DNA from: Shewanella violacea DSS12
GTDB lineage: Bacteria > Pseudomonadota > Gammaproteobacteria > Enterobacterales > Shewanellaceae
Direction of reading: 5' to 3'
DNA length: 45,185 bases
NCBI RefSeq assembly: GCF_000091325.1
Contig: NC_014012.1
Location: 3,125,314-3,170,498, forward strand
Within the stretch, counting starts at the first letter, position 1. The number at the start of each line of letters is the position of its first letter. Under the pieces are notes generated by a model. The model was not told the DNA's origin. It was given only the letters and a program-made list of their open reading frames with translations, and ran no database searches. Shown here one piece after another: positions 38,789 through 45,185 of the stretch. The position numbers and the translations under genes were made by a program.

Positions 38789-39289
38789 TTACATGTCACT
38801 GCCACACTTGCCCTCTTTGGCCTTCTTCATATCGCCGCCACACTTGCCTTCTGCAGCCTTCTTCATGTCGCCGCCACACTTGCCTTCTGCAGCCTTCTTC
38901 ATGTCGCCGCCACACTTGCCTTCTGCAACCTTCTTCATGTCGCCGCCACACTTACCTTCTGCAGCCTTCTTCATGTCGCCGCCACACTTGCCTTCTGCAG
39001 CCTTCTTCATGTCGCCGCCACACTTGCCTTCTGCAGCCTTCTTCATGTCACCGCCACATTTTCCTTCACCACACTTGCCCTCTTTCCCCTTCTTCATGTC
39101 GTCGCCACACTTACCTTCTTTGCCCTTCTTCATGTCGCCGCCACACTTACCTTCTCCATCCACTAGTTGGTAGCCAGCTTCCATCTGACTAAAACCAAAT
39201 GGGTTAGCTTGCGCCTCACCTGCAAATGCAGAGCCGATAACAACGGTACCTAGGGCGGCAGCAATAGCTGTCTTTTTAACTAAATTCAT
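38789..39289 (-). CDS. hvfA: RiPP precursor of the bufferin/HvfA type with eleven EGKCG motifs
   Basis: The 166-residue product begins with a Sec signal (residues 1-23 or 1-28, VKKTAIAAALGTVVIGSAFA), so it is exported. From residue 46 it is built of eleven EGKCG motifs, seven of them in exact 12-residue units EGKCGGDMKKxx. All eleven cysteines sit in these motifs. Proteins with EGKCG cores are modified by DUF692/DUF2063 pairs, which follow here, and bind copper in the periplasm. Family members I know usually carry fewer motifs. ATG at 39289 has AAGGA 7 nt upstream; an earlier in-frame start at 39331 is unsupported. Confidence 0.9.
   Translation of the reverse strand: MNLVKKTAIAAALGTVVIGSAFAGEAQANPFGFSQMEAGYQLVDGEGKCGGDMKKGKEGKCGDDMKKGKEGKCGEGKCGGDMKKAAEGKCGGDMKKAAEGKCGGDMKKAAEGKCGGDMKKVAEGKCGGDMKKAAEGKCGGDMKKAAEGKCGGDMKKAKEGKCGSDM
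38816..39067 (-). repeat. Seven 36-bp tandem repeats encoding EGKCGGDMKKxx
   Basis: Units of 36 bp (core GAAGGCAAGTGTGGCGGCGA, minus strand) are nearly identical at the DNA level, including synonymous positions, which points to recent unit expansion or gene conversion. Partial and variant units flank them (39068-39154 and 38792-38815). The only internal coding change is GCA to GTT at one Ala. Confidence 0.95.
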
Positions 39290-39316
39290 AATGCATTCCT
39301 TTAAAATCAATAAACT

Positions 39317-39322
39317 AGTATA
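39317..39322 (-). promoter_or_regulatory. Candidate -10 box of the RiPP operon
   Basis: TATACT on the minus strand lies 28 nt upstream of the precursor start and close enough to initiate just before the ribosome site. No good -35 hexamer is present at the right distance (GAGATG), as expected for an activated promoter. I see no clear CueR, CopR or ECF-sigma site. Confidence 0.3.
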
Positions 39323-39719
39323 GGTTACCAACCAAACTTCATCTCAGCTGGCTTGCATAAATAGACCTGACCTAACTAAAATCTATTTCAAAAAAATAAC
39401 AAAGATCACATTTACGCTCCATTAGTGAGTAAGCAATAAGTAAACCTAAGATAAATAATCCAATATATTCAGCGCATAAGCATATTGTTATCAATTTAAA
39501 GCTTAACAAGATAAACAAATTTTGAATCACTTCTCATCATAAGTTAAAATGCTGCCCGCGCTAGCTATAGGTGTGATGTTCGATGCACCTAAATCAAGCA
39601 AAGCAGATTTCACTGGGCTGCGTGCCAATAATCGATATTTTTATTACTTTAGCCATGCTAGGCGACAAATAGACTGACACTATGAATCCGACAAGAATGA
39701 CCCAGACAAGAACAAAACC
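39323..39719. other. Divergent gap between hvfA and dusC
   Basis: About 400 bp of AT-rich non-coding DNA. A TGTGA half site occurs near 39409 on the minus strand. A GCTAGC and nearby GTGTGATGTTCGATGCACC occur near 39560-39588. Promoters for both genes must be in it. I see no gene or RNA. Confidence 0.4.
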
Positions 39720-40652
39720 ATGCGTGTAATACTCGCACCAATGGAAGGCGTTGCCGACGCGCCTATGAGAGCACTGCTAACCGGCGTAGGTGGATACGAT
39801 CTGGTGATCAGTGAATTTATTCGAGTGGTTGATCAACTCCTGCCAGAAAAAGTCTTTTATCGTCTATGTGCAGAATTAGCTCATGGTAGTAAGACTAAAT
39901 CCGGAACTCCAGTGAGATTACAACTGCTGGGCCAACACCCTCAGTGGATGGCGGAGAATGCCCAGAGAGCCATCGAACTAGGTTCTCTAGGTGTCGATCT
40001 TAATTTTGGTTGTCCTGCCCCCATGGTCAATCGCAGCAATGGTGGAGCGGCAATGTTAAAAGAGCCTGAAACCATTTACCGCGTAGTCAAAGCGGTACGG
40101 GAGGCCGTTCCCGAGCAATTACCGGCGACAGCAAAGATACGCCTAGGTTGGGACGATAAGAGTCGCTGCGTTGAAATAGCTCAAGCGATTGAAGCAGCCG
40201 GTGCCACTGAGCTGACCGTGCACGCCAGAACGAAGGAAGAAGGTTACAGGCCTCCCGCTCACTGGGAGTATATTCAACAAATCAAGCAGGCTATCTCAAT
40301 ACCTGTGATCGCAAATGGAGAGGTCTGGAGCCGTGAAGATTATCTCAAATGCCAACAAGTCAGTCAGTGTGATGATGTAATGATAGGTCGCGGCGCATTA
40401 GCCGTACCGAATTTAGCCCATGTGATTAAAGGCTCCCAAGATAAGATGCCCTGGTCTGAAGTCTTATTGCTACTGTTACAATACTCAGACTATGAAATCG
40501 TCAGCGAGAAAGAGAAATATTATCCCGCACGAATAAAGCAGTGGCTTAAATTCATCGCCAAGCAATATTGTGAAGCCGATGACCTCTTTACCCAAGTAAG
40601 AGTATTAAAGAAAACGCCGGAAATTCTCTCTTTACTCAGATCTCTCGCCTAA
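39720..40652 (+). CDS. dusC: DusC, tRNA-dihydrouridine(16) synthase
   Basis: DusC reduces uridine 16 of tRNA with FMN and NADPH. The 310-residue protein matches E. coli DusC: N terminus MRVILAPMEGVADAPMR, ITEF-equivalent ISEFIRVVDQLLP, VRLQLLGQ, the catalytic cysteine in DLNFGCPAP, VKxRLGWDD and HARTKEEGY, IPVIANGEVW and MIGRGAL. No strong Shine-Dalgarno element precedes ATG at 39720, but homology starts there. It stands alone between the RiPP operon and the DksA-like gene. Confidence 0.96.
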   Translation: MRVILAPMEGVADAPMRALLTGVGGYDLVISEFIRVVDQLLPEKVFYRLCAELAHGSKTKSGTPVRLQLLGQHPQWMAENAQRAIELGSLGVDLNFGCPAPMVNRSNGGAAMLKEPETIYRVVKAVREAVPEQLPATAKIRLGWDDKSRCVEIAQAIEAAGATELTVHARTKEEGYRPPAHWEYIQQIKQAISIPVIANGEVWSREDYLKCQQVSQCDDVMIGRGALAVPNLAHVIKGSQDKMPWSEVLLLLLQYSDYEIVSEKEKYYPARIKQWLKFIAKQYCEADDLFTQVRVLKKTPEILSLLRSLA

Positions 40653-40671
40653 GTCTGAAATGTAAAAAACC

Positions 40672-40748
40672 CAGCAAGAATCACCTTTCTGGTCATACCT
40701 CTGAAGGAAAGTCGCTTAAACTTTCCTTATCCAAGTTAGATCTTGCTG
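40672..40748. other. Nested inverted repeats downstream of dusC
   Basis: CAGCAAGA (40672) pairs with TCTTGCTG (40741) around an inner AAGGAAAG-9 nt-CTTTCCTT hairpin at 40704-40728. The 77-bp block could be a folded 3' UTR, a small RNA or a decayed mobile repeat. There is no T run to make it a simple terminator. Confidence 0.45.
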
Positions 40749-40848
40749 AAGTAAGCACTAAATATGACCTAGAGTTGATCTTAGTCATAGTCAAAACACC
40801 CCACCCGTTTAGACTTAATATCCGAAATAACTTATCAGGCATATACTC

Positions 40849-41205
40849 GTGAGTAGACCCCATATCAGACATGAATTGTCACAGCTAGAATCCAATCTAA
40901 GGACTGAGATAGGTAAGCTTGCACAGAGTAAAAATATCAGCCTCGACACTCAAACGGGTTCACTTTGCGAACTGATAGCTATTTTGACCCAGGCAGGCTT
41001 ATGTGAACACCCATTATTTGGGCAAATAACACAAGTCGACGCCGCAGTCTGTCAGCTAGATATTGGCCTGTATGGTCTTTGCTCCGATTGTGAGAATGAG
41101 ATAGAAACCGAGCGCTTAGATATCAATCCCGTTGAACAGAGGTGCACCCAATGTGCCAAAAGTCATGAGCATGAGCACAGGCAAGAGTTAAGACTCAAAC
41201 ATTAG
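40849..41205 (+). CDS. DksA/TraR-family C4 zinc-finger protein
   Basis: The 118-residue protein has a helical N-terminal half and a C4 zinc finger CSDC-x17-CTQC near residues 83-107, preceded by GLYGLCSDC as in DksA/TraR relatives. Such proteins bind the secondary channel of RNA polymerase, but the coiled-coil tip DxxDxA of DksA is not evident, so it may not substitute for DksA. The start is GTG at 40849, with CAGG 9 nt upstream. It is the last plus-strand gene before a bidirectional terminator. Confidence 0.85.
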   Translation: MSRPHIRHELSQLESNLRTEIGKLAQSKNISLDTQTGSLCELIAILTQAGLCEHPLFGQITQVDAAVCQLDIGLYGLCSDCENEIETERLDINPVEQRCTQCAKSHEHEHRQELRLKH

Positions 41206-41284
41206 GCAAGTTTAAGCGAAAACTACCTAGCTTCATTTTTCTCTATGTTAGCCCAATCTACTCAGCTAAAAAACGCCCATAAAA

Positions 41285-41304
41285 AAGCCTGCATAAGCAG
41301 GCTT
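41285..41304. terminator. Bidirectional terminator between the DksA-like gene and sohB
   Basis: AAGCCTGC and GCAGGCTT pair around ATAA. Six A on the left give a T run for sohB (minus), and TTCTCTT follows on the plus strand. Confidence 0.92.
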
Positions 41305-41335
41305 CTCTTGTGTATCTCATCTCAAACGAAAGCGA

Positions 41336-42367
41336 CTAACTTAGACGCTGATTTTTCTCGGCGAGTTTATTGAATATAGCGTTAAATGAAAGTGACGCTC
41401 CATGGGCAATTTTATCAGCGAAATTTTTCTTCAACTGATAACGCACCTTGATCACGGTTCTCTCTTTCGCTAGCTTCATCACCACATCATCACTGGTGGA
41501 TATGCCATCGATAAGACCCAGTTCTATGGCCTGTTGACCATACCAATGTTCACCTGTAGCCACTTTATCAAGATCTAATTCGGGGCGATATTTAGCGATA
41601 AACTGTTTAAATAACACATGAGTTTCTTCGAGCTCAGTCTGAAACTTCGCACGTCCCTCGTCAGTATTTTCACCAAATAGGGTCAAGGTACGCTTAAAGT
41701 CCCCTGCTGTATGCTGCTCATAATCAATATCATGCTTCTTAAGCAATTTATGGAAGTTAGGTATTTGCGCCACTACCCCAATCGAGCCAACAATGGCAAA
41801 TGGAGCCGCGTATACCTTGTTCGCCACACAAGCCATCATATAGCCGCCACTGGCTGCCACTTTGTCGACACAAATAGTCAGATGAATATCGGCCTGACGC
41901 AGGCGGTCCAACTGACTCGATGCCAAACCATATCCATGCACCATACCGCCGCCACTCTCGACAGTTACGATCACTTCATCGCCCTTCTCTGCAATGGCCA
42001 AAATAGCACTTATCTCTTCACGCAAAGAAGCCACTTCGCTGGCATCTATACTGCCCTTAAAGTCGACCACAAACACTCTAGGATCTAATGTCTCTTCACC
42101 TTGCTCTTTCTCGGCTTTCTCTTTGGCCTTCTCGTCCGCTTTTAGCTGCTTCTCATAGGCTTTAAACTGCTTCTTACTCAGCAGTTCCTCTTTAAGATCA
42201 TGCTTAAGGTTCTTGAGATCTTCAGAGAGGTTGGTCAGCAATAGCTCTCCCTTCTCCCCTTTCTGCTTTATCGCAGAGGCAAGCACAAGGATAACAACAG
42301 CGATAATCGATAACACTATGGTTATTGCTTTGGCGAAAAACAGTCCATATTCGTACAAAAATTCCAA
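41336..42367 (-). CDS. sohB: SohB, signal-peptide-peptidase-like membrane serine protease
   Basis: SohB is an inner-membrane peptidase of the S49 family with periplasmic activity. A frame runs back to 42478, but the family N terminus (EFLYEYGLFFAKAIT; E. coli ELLSEYGLFLAKIVT) begins at TTG 42367, with GGAG 6 nt before it, giving 343 residues versus 349 in E. coli. A membrane helix is at about 11-33, then a charged coiled region (Lys/Glu-rich, to about 100). The protease core has FKGSIDASEV, SGGGMVHGYG, the nucleophile Ser173 in AASGGYMMA, and GDFKRTLTLFGENTDEGR. Confidence 0.95.
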   Translation of the reverse strand: MEFLYEYGLFFAKAITIVLSIIAVVILVLASAIKQKGEKGELLLTNLSEDLKNLKHDLKEELLSKKQFKAYEKQLKADEKAKEKAEKEQGEETLDPRVFVVDFKGSIDASEVASLREEISAILAIAEKGDEVIVTVESGGGMVHGYGLASSQLDRLRQADIHLTICVDKVAASGGYMMACVANKVYAAPFAIVGSIGVVAQIPNFHKLLKKHDIDYEQHTAGDFKRTLTLFGENTDEGRAKFQTELEETHVLFKQFIAKYRPELDLDKVATGEHWYGQQAIELGLIDGISTSDDVVMKLAKERTVIKVRYQLKKNFADKIAHGASLSFNAIFNKLAEKNQRLS

Positions 42368-42467
42368 AGTATGCTCCAGCTTATTTGATCTTAAATGCAA
42401 AATTGGGCTTATTCTATCAGTCATCGCCCCAATAACAAATGTGCTAATAAGGAAATAAGCCAATAAA

Positions 42468-42489
42468 AAACCCAGCAATTGCTGGGTTT
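42468..42489 (-). terminator. Terminator of the VolA-like lipase gene
   Basis: AAACCCAGC and GCTGGGTTT pair around AATT. The minus strand continues with TTTTTATTG, about 30 bp after the lipase stop. Confidence 0.9.
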
Positions 42490-42519
42490 AAAGGGTTAAG
42501 CGTTAAGCGTTAACGAATG

Positions 42520-45027
42520 TTAGCCAGCAGGAACCGCACATGGCTGAATCACATGTTTAAGATCTGTATCAATCATAATCGTCGCAGTGCCTTTACCAGC
42601 AGTTAGCGCAAACTTAGCAACTTCTTGCTGCATCTCAGCCGTTGCAGCGGTGCCGGAAGTACCAGTAAGCGAACTATGATGCCCTTCAACAAACCTAACA
42701 ACCCCTGAACCTGCCGTTGTCGTATCGATACACTCTAAACCCAATGCGGTGATAAGAGGCTCTGTACCGGCAGTTGGGAAGCCATCGACACTGTTTGGCA
42801 GTACCTGATCCGGTTTATTGTCCTCTGTGCCGTCACCCACTATCTCAATCACGTGTACCGGAAGCTCTGTTGCTTTCAGCATAGCCGCATGGTTTATCGG
42901 ATCGGCACTATCTACAGCAGTCTGAACCGCAAAGGCGAATGCAGGTAAGAAACCTTTATAGACAGCTTGAACAAGGGCTGCATATTCTGGTGTACCTGGT
43001 TCATAACCAGCAGTATTTGCTTCATCAACCAAAGGCTGGAAAGAATCAGATGCTATGATATTTTCGAACAACATGGGGCCAAAAGTCTCCGAACCGATAA
43101 AGGTTCCGGCAAAACCGCCCGTTGGCGCAACCAAAGATGATGCATTGAGTGCAAAGAAATTTGGCAATGCTGTTCCAGTCTCGGGATTAACTAAACCAGT
43201 GCTGGCATAGGTAGAGAAGTTAGTATTAACAATCCCACCAAGACTTATACCTTGTGAGCTGATCTTACCAATATCAAATATCTGAGGCTGCTCAAGCTGA
43301 GCCAGCTGCATAGATAGGCCAGTTAGAGCCAGACGAACACCAAGATGATCGACAACACTCTGACGGAAATTATCACGCACTGATAAAGTGCTAGCGATAT
43401 TGATAAAGGCTAATGGGTTACCATTCACAAAAGCATCAGGTTGTCCGATTGCAACGCCAAATTCTGGTGCAGACGCCGACACTTCATAGACACCATCGTC
43501 ATTAGCATCGAATGAACGCGCGCCATGTAAGGGATGATCGATTGCAAACGTTGCAATCCCCATAGCAGCATAGGTACTGGCGAAAGCCATCGCTGCCTCT
43601 TTACCACCACCCAGACCATGAAGCGCGATATTAGTCGGCCAACCTGCTGTCGGTGCCACAAAGGTTAAGCCTTTCTCTGCACTAAAAGCAGCGAGTTTAG
43701 CTGCGTCGGGCATGGTAATAAATACCGGAACTGTCTCGTGCTTTTTAATTTCAGGAATGGGGTTAAACTTAGTCAGATGTTTAGCCTTATCGGCCGCTGT
43801 ACCGTCATCGAGTAGCCAAGTTTTTCCGGCTAAAAGTGCAGGGGTAGCAATGCCATCAGCAGGAGCAATACCATAGGCCATTGCTTGCATGCCGTAATTT
43901 TCTTGGCTCATGGTGCCAGCTTGGAGCGCCAGTAGCACTGAAACAGGACTATCACCCAGGGCCTTCCAGCTGCCATTAATTGCTGGCATCATATTTTCAT
44001 CTAAACAAGCCGCTGAAGAACAATCACCAAAGATAGGCAAGATTAACTCAGCTTTATATACATTGGTTAAATCAGCAATCTTGAATATATCACCCGCTTC
44101 GGAAGGAATTCCTGCAGCGGTGGCAATTGTATAACCTAATGGCGTAGGCAGAACAGAGAAGCGCGGGGCATAAGGATTGCCAGGTGTAGGGTCTACCATT
44201 AATAATTTTAGTGTCTCATATACATCAGCAACAGATTGAGTGGTAAACAGTCCCGAATAACTAATCGTATCAAGATCCACACCATACTCAGCTGCTATGC
44301 CTTTCTCATAACTGTTCACTAAGGTTTGAAGAGATAATTGAGCTTCAGTTTCAAGTGGATGAGTTTCTATATCTAATCTTACGGAATTATAAGTCGATGA
44401 TGGAGCAATCCCCTGACCTGCTGAGTCTTGGATTAGATTGGTCGTTACATAGATATAAGACTGATTGGCCTTTAATGGCTTCAGAGGAACAATAACAATT
44501 TTATTACCAACAGCCTTAGAGACGAAATCAACACCAAATGTCAGCTCGGCACCAACTTTACAGGCAGAAGCTGATGCACTGGCTTTACAGTCGGGATCAG
44601 AAGATAACGGACCCCCAACTGTCGCCTCGAACATCCTCACCGCACCAGGCTGGAATACTGAAACCTCATCGAGTGATAACATTGTGCCATCATGATCAGA
44701 AGCGAGTTCAACATCTATGGAAATTGGCGCTGTGGTCGACCAACCATCAAGTGCACCAAGAGCCATTGAAGGATCTGTGTAATCGCTACCGCCTTTAAGA
44801 TCTTCACCTGGAATGTTGATCGTGCCATCTAAGGTACCCTGAAATAGAAGATCATTGGGTAAAGGTAGAGTACGTTTTGCAGGGTCTACATTACCTGGAT
44901 CGAATGCGATATGAGACTCAGGGATCAGAGGCTCAACCTTATCTTTTAACTCATCGACACTATCTTCACTACAGGCCGTGAGTCCTAGCGCAGATGCAAT
45001 CGCGACACCTAAAAAGAGTCTTTTCAT
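42520..45027 (-). CDS. VolA/Pla-1-type surface lipase lipoprotein
   Basis: The N terminus is a lipoprotein signal with lipobox LTAC at 16-19, followed by SEDS, which favours the outer membrane. The 835-residue body matches the VolA (lysophospholipase) pattern in marine gammaproteobacteria: early LPLPNDLLF and ASDHDGTM-type repeats, GLGGGKE, AIDHPLHGARSF and a nucleophile elbow QGISLGG with Ser595. VolA releases fatty acids from lysolecithin on the cell surface and works with FadL uptake. The assignment is from overall pattern and motif; substrate is inferred. It has its own terminator and an upstream region cut by the window edge. Confidence 0.82.
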   Translation of the reverse strand: MKRLFLGVAIASALGLTACSEDSVDELKDKVEPLIPESHIAFDPGNVDPAKRTLPLPNDLLFQGTLDGTINIPGEDLKGGSDYTDPSMALGALDGWSTTAPISIDVELASDHDGTMLSLDEVSVFQPGAVRMFEATVGGPLSSDPDCKASASASACKVGAELTFGVDFVSKAVGNKIVIVPLKPLKANQSYIYVTTNLIQDSAGQGIAPSSTYNSVRLDIETHPLETEAQLSLQTLVNSYEKGIAAEYGVDLDTISYSGLFTTQSVADVYETLKLLMVDPTPGNPYAPRFSVLPTPLGYTIATAAGIPSEAGDIFKIADLTNVYKAELILPIFGDCSSAACLDENMMPAINGSWKALGDSPVSVLLALQAGTMSQENYGMQAMAYGIAPADGIATPALLAGKTWLLDDGTAADKAKHLTKFNPIPEIKKHETVPVFITMPDAAKLAAFSAEKGLTFVAPTAGWPTNIALHGLGGGKEAAMAFASTYAAMGIATFAIDHPLHGARSFDANDDGVYEVSASAPEFGVAIGQPDAFVNGNPLAFINIASTLSVRDNFRQSVVDHLGVRLALTGLSMQLAQLEQPQIFDIGKISSQGISLGGIVNTNFSTYASTGLVNPETGTALPNFFALNASSLVAPTGGFAGTFIGSETFGPMLFENIIASDSFQPLVDEANTAGYEPGTPEYAALVQAVYKGFLPAFAFAVQTAVDSADPINHAAMLKATELPVHVIEIVGDGTEDNKPDQVLPNSVDGFPTAGTEPLITALGLECIDTTTAGSGVVRFVEGHHSSLTGTSGTAATAEMQQEVAKFALTAGKGTATIMIDTDLKHVIQPCAVPAG

Positions 45028-45185
45028 CTTTGTTCCCCAAATCTTGTTGTAATAATTTTGTTTTCCCCAAAAAATTTGGTCACAATAGGCAATACCATGT
45101 GGCCAAAGTAGGACTTTTACCAGTCCTTACCTGAGCTCAAGTTAACGTAAAAATATTGACTTAGCTACATTTTTGTCACATACCG
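45028..45185. promoter_or_regulatory. Upstream region of the VolA-like gene (partial)
   Basis: 158 bp to the window edge, AT-rich, with several TTTTGG/CCAAAA elements (GGTCAC near 45079). The promoter should be here. The neighbouring gene is outside the window. Confidence 0.35.

Noticed and set aside
38741..39173. Two long plus-strand frames opposite the RiPP precursor
   Set aside because: They are mirror frames of the 36-bp repeats; repetition without stops in one frame creates long frames on the other strand. No ribosome site or sensible composition.
39290..39340. GGTAACC near the hvfA promoter as an ECF-sigma (-35) site
   Set aside because: No CGTC-type -10 box at the required spacing.
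42368..42478. N-terminal extension of sohB
   Set aside because: Family similarity and a good ribosome site place the start at TTG 42367, and the extension would begin inside the lipase terminator.

Overview
The window reads as a chromosomal segment of a marine gammaproteobacterium, most probably Shewanella. The DNA is moderately AT-rich. Gene order follows the enterobacterial and Shewanella core: lolCDE next to mfd, nagZ-ycfP, cysB near topA, and the block ybaN-apt-dnaX-ybaB-recR-htpG-adk-hemH-gsk. Two genes seen in marine relatives, a CsiV-like protein and a VolA-like lipase, are also present. I see no insertion sequence, prophage, tRNA, rRNA or CRISPR array. Almost every gene is a housekeeping gene, and the accessory content is small.

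Layout. Positions 1-3000 (minus) hold lolC, lolD and the truncated lolE. Positions 3098-8102 (plus) hold a PilZ-like gene, mfd and csiV. Positions 8103-9952 hold a repeat-filled gap, acyP and ycfP, with nagZ following to 11059 (all minus). Next come sdaA (plus), cysB (minus), an unknown membrane-anchored coiled-coil gene (plus), topA (minus), astB (plus), a large Ig-like lipoprotein (minus) and a dicarboxylate symporter (plus). From 24312 to 36618 the minus strand carries gsk, hemH, adk, ybbN/cnoX, htpG, recR, ybaB, dnaX, apt and ybaN. Positions 36740-39289 (minus) hold a 39-residue membrane protein and a copper-bufferin-type RiPP operon (precursor, DUF692 maturase, DUF2063 partner). dusC and a DksA/TraR-like gene (plus), then sohB and a VolA-like lipase (minus), close the window.

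The most distinctive system is the RiPP operon at 37060-39289. Its exported precursor carries eleven EGKCG motifs, most in 36-bp tandem repeats. The maturation genes follow behind an intergenic hairpin that could keep precursor output above enzyme output. No DoxX-type partner is adjacent. Next to it is a short unannotated membrane-protein gene with a perfect FNR-type palindrome just upstream.

A second theme is duplicated gene ends. The 3' end of acyP is repeated as three decayed copies, and the 3' end of apt as two. The stop-codon region of ybaN is a 12-bp tandem repeat. A decayed copy of the lolE 5' end forms a 28-codon reading frame fitted by 4-bp overlaps between lolD and lolE. Together they suggest a recurrent process that leaves gene-end remnants in this lineage.

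Regulatory signals that can be read directly include a consensus sigma-32 promoter for htpG, a weaker one at topA, a programmed -1 frameshift signal in dnaX, and many rho-independent terminators, several shared by convergent genes.
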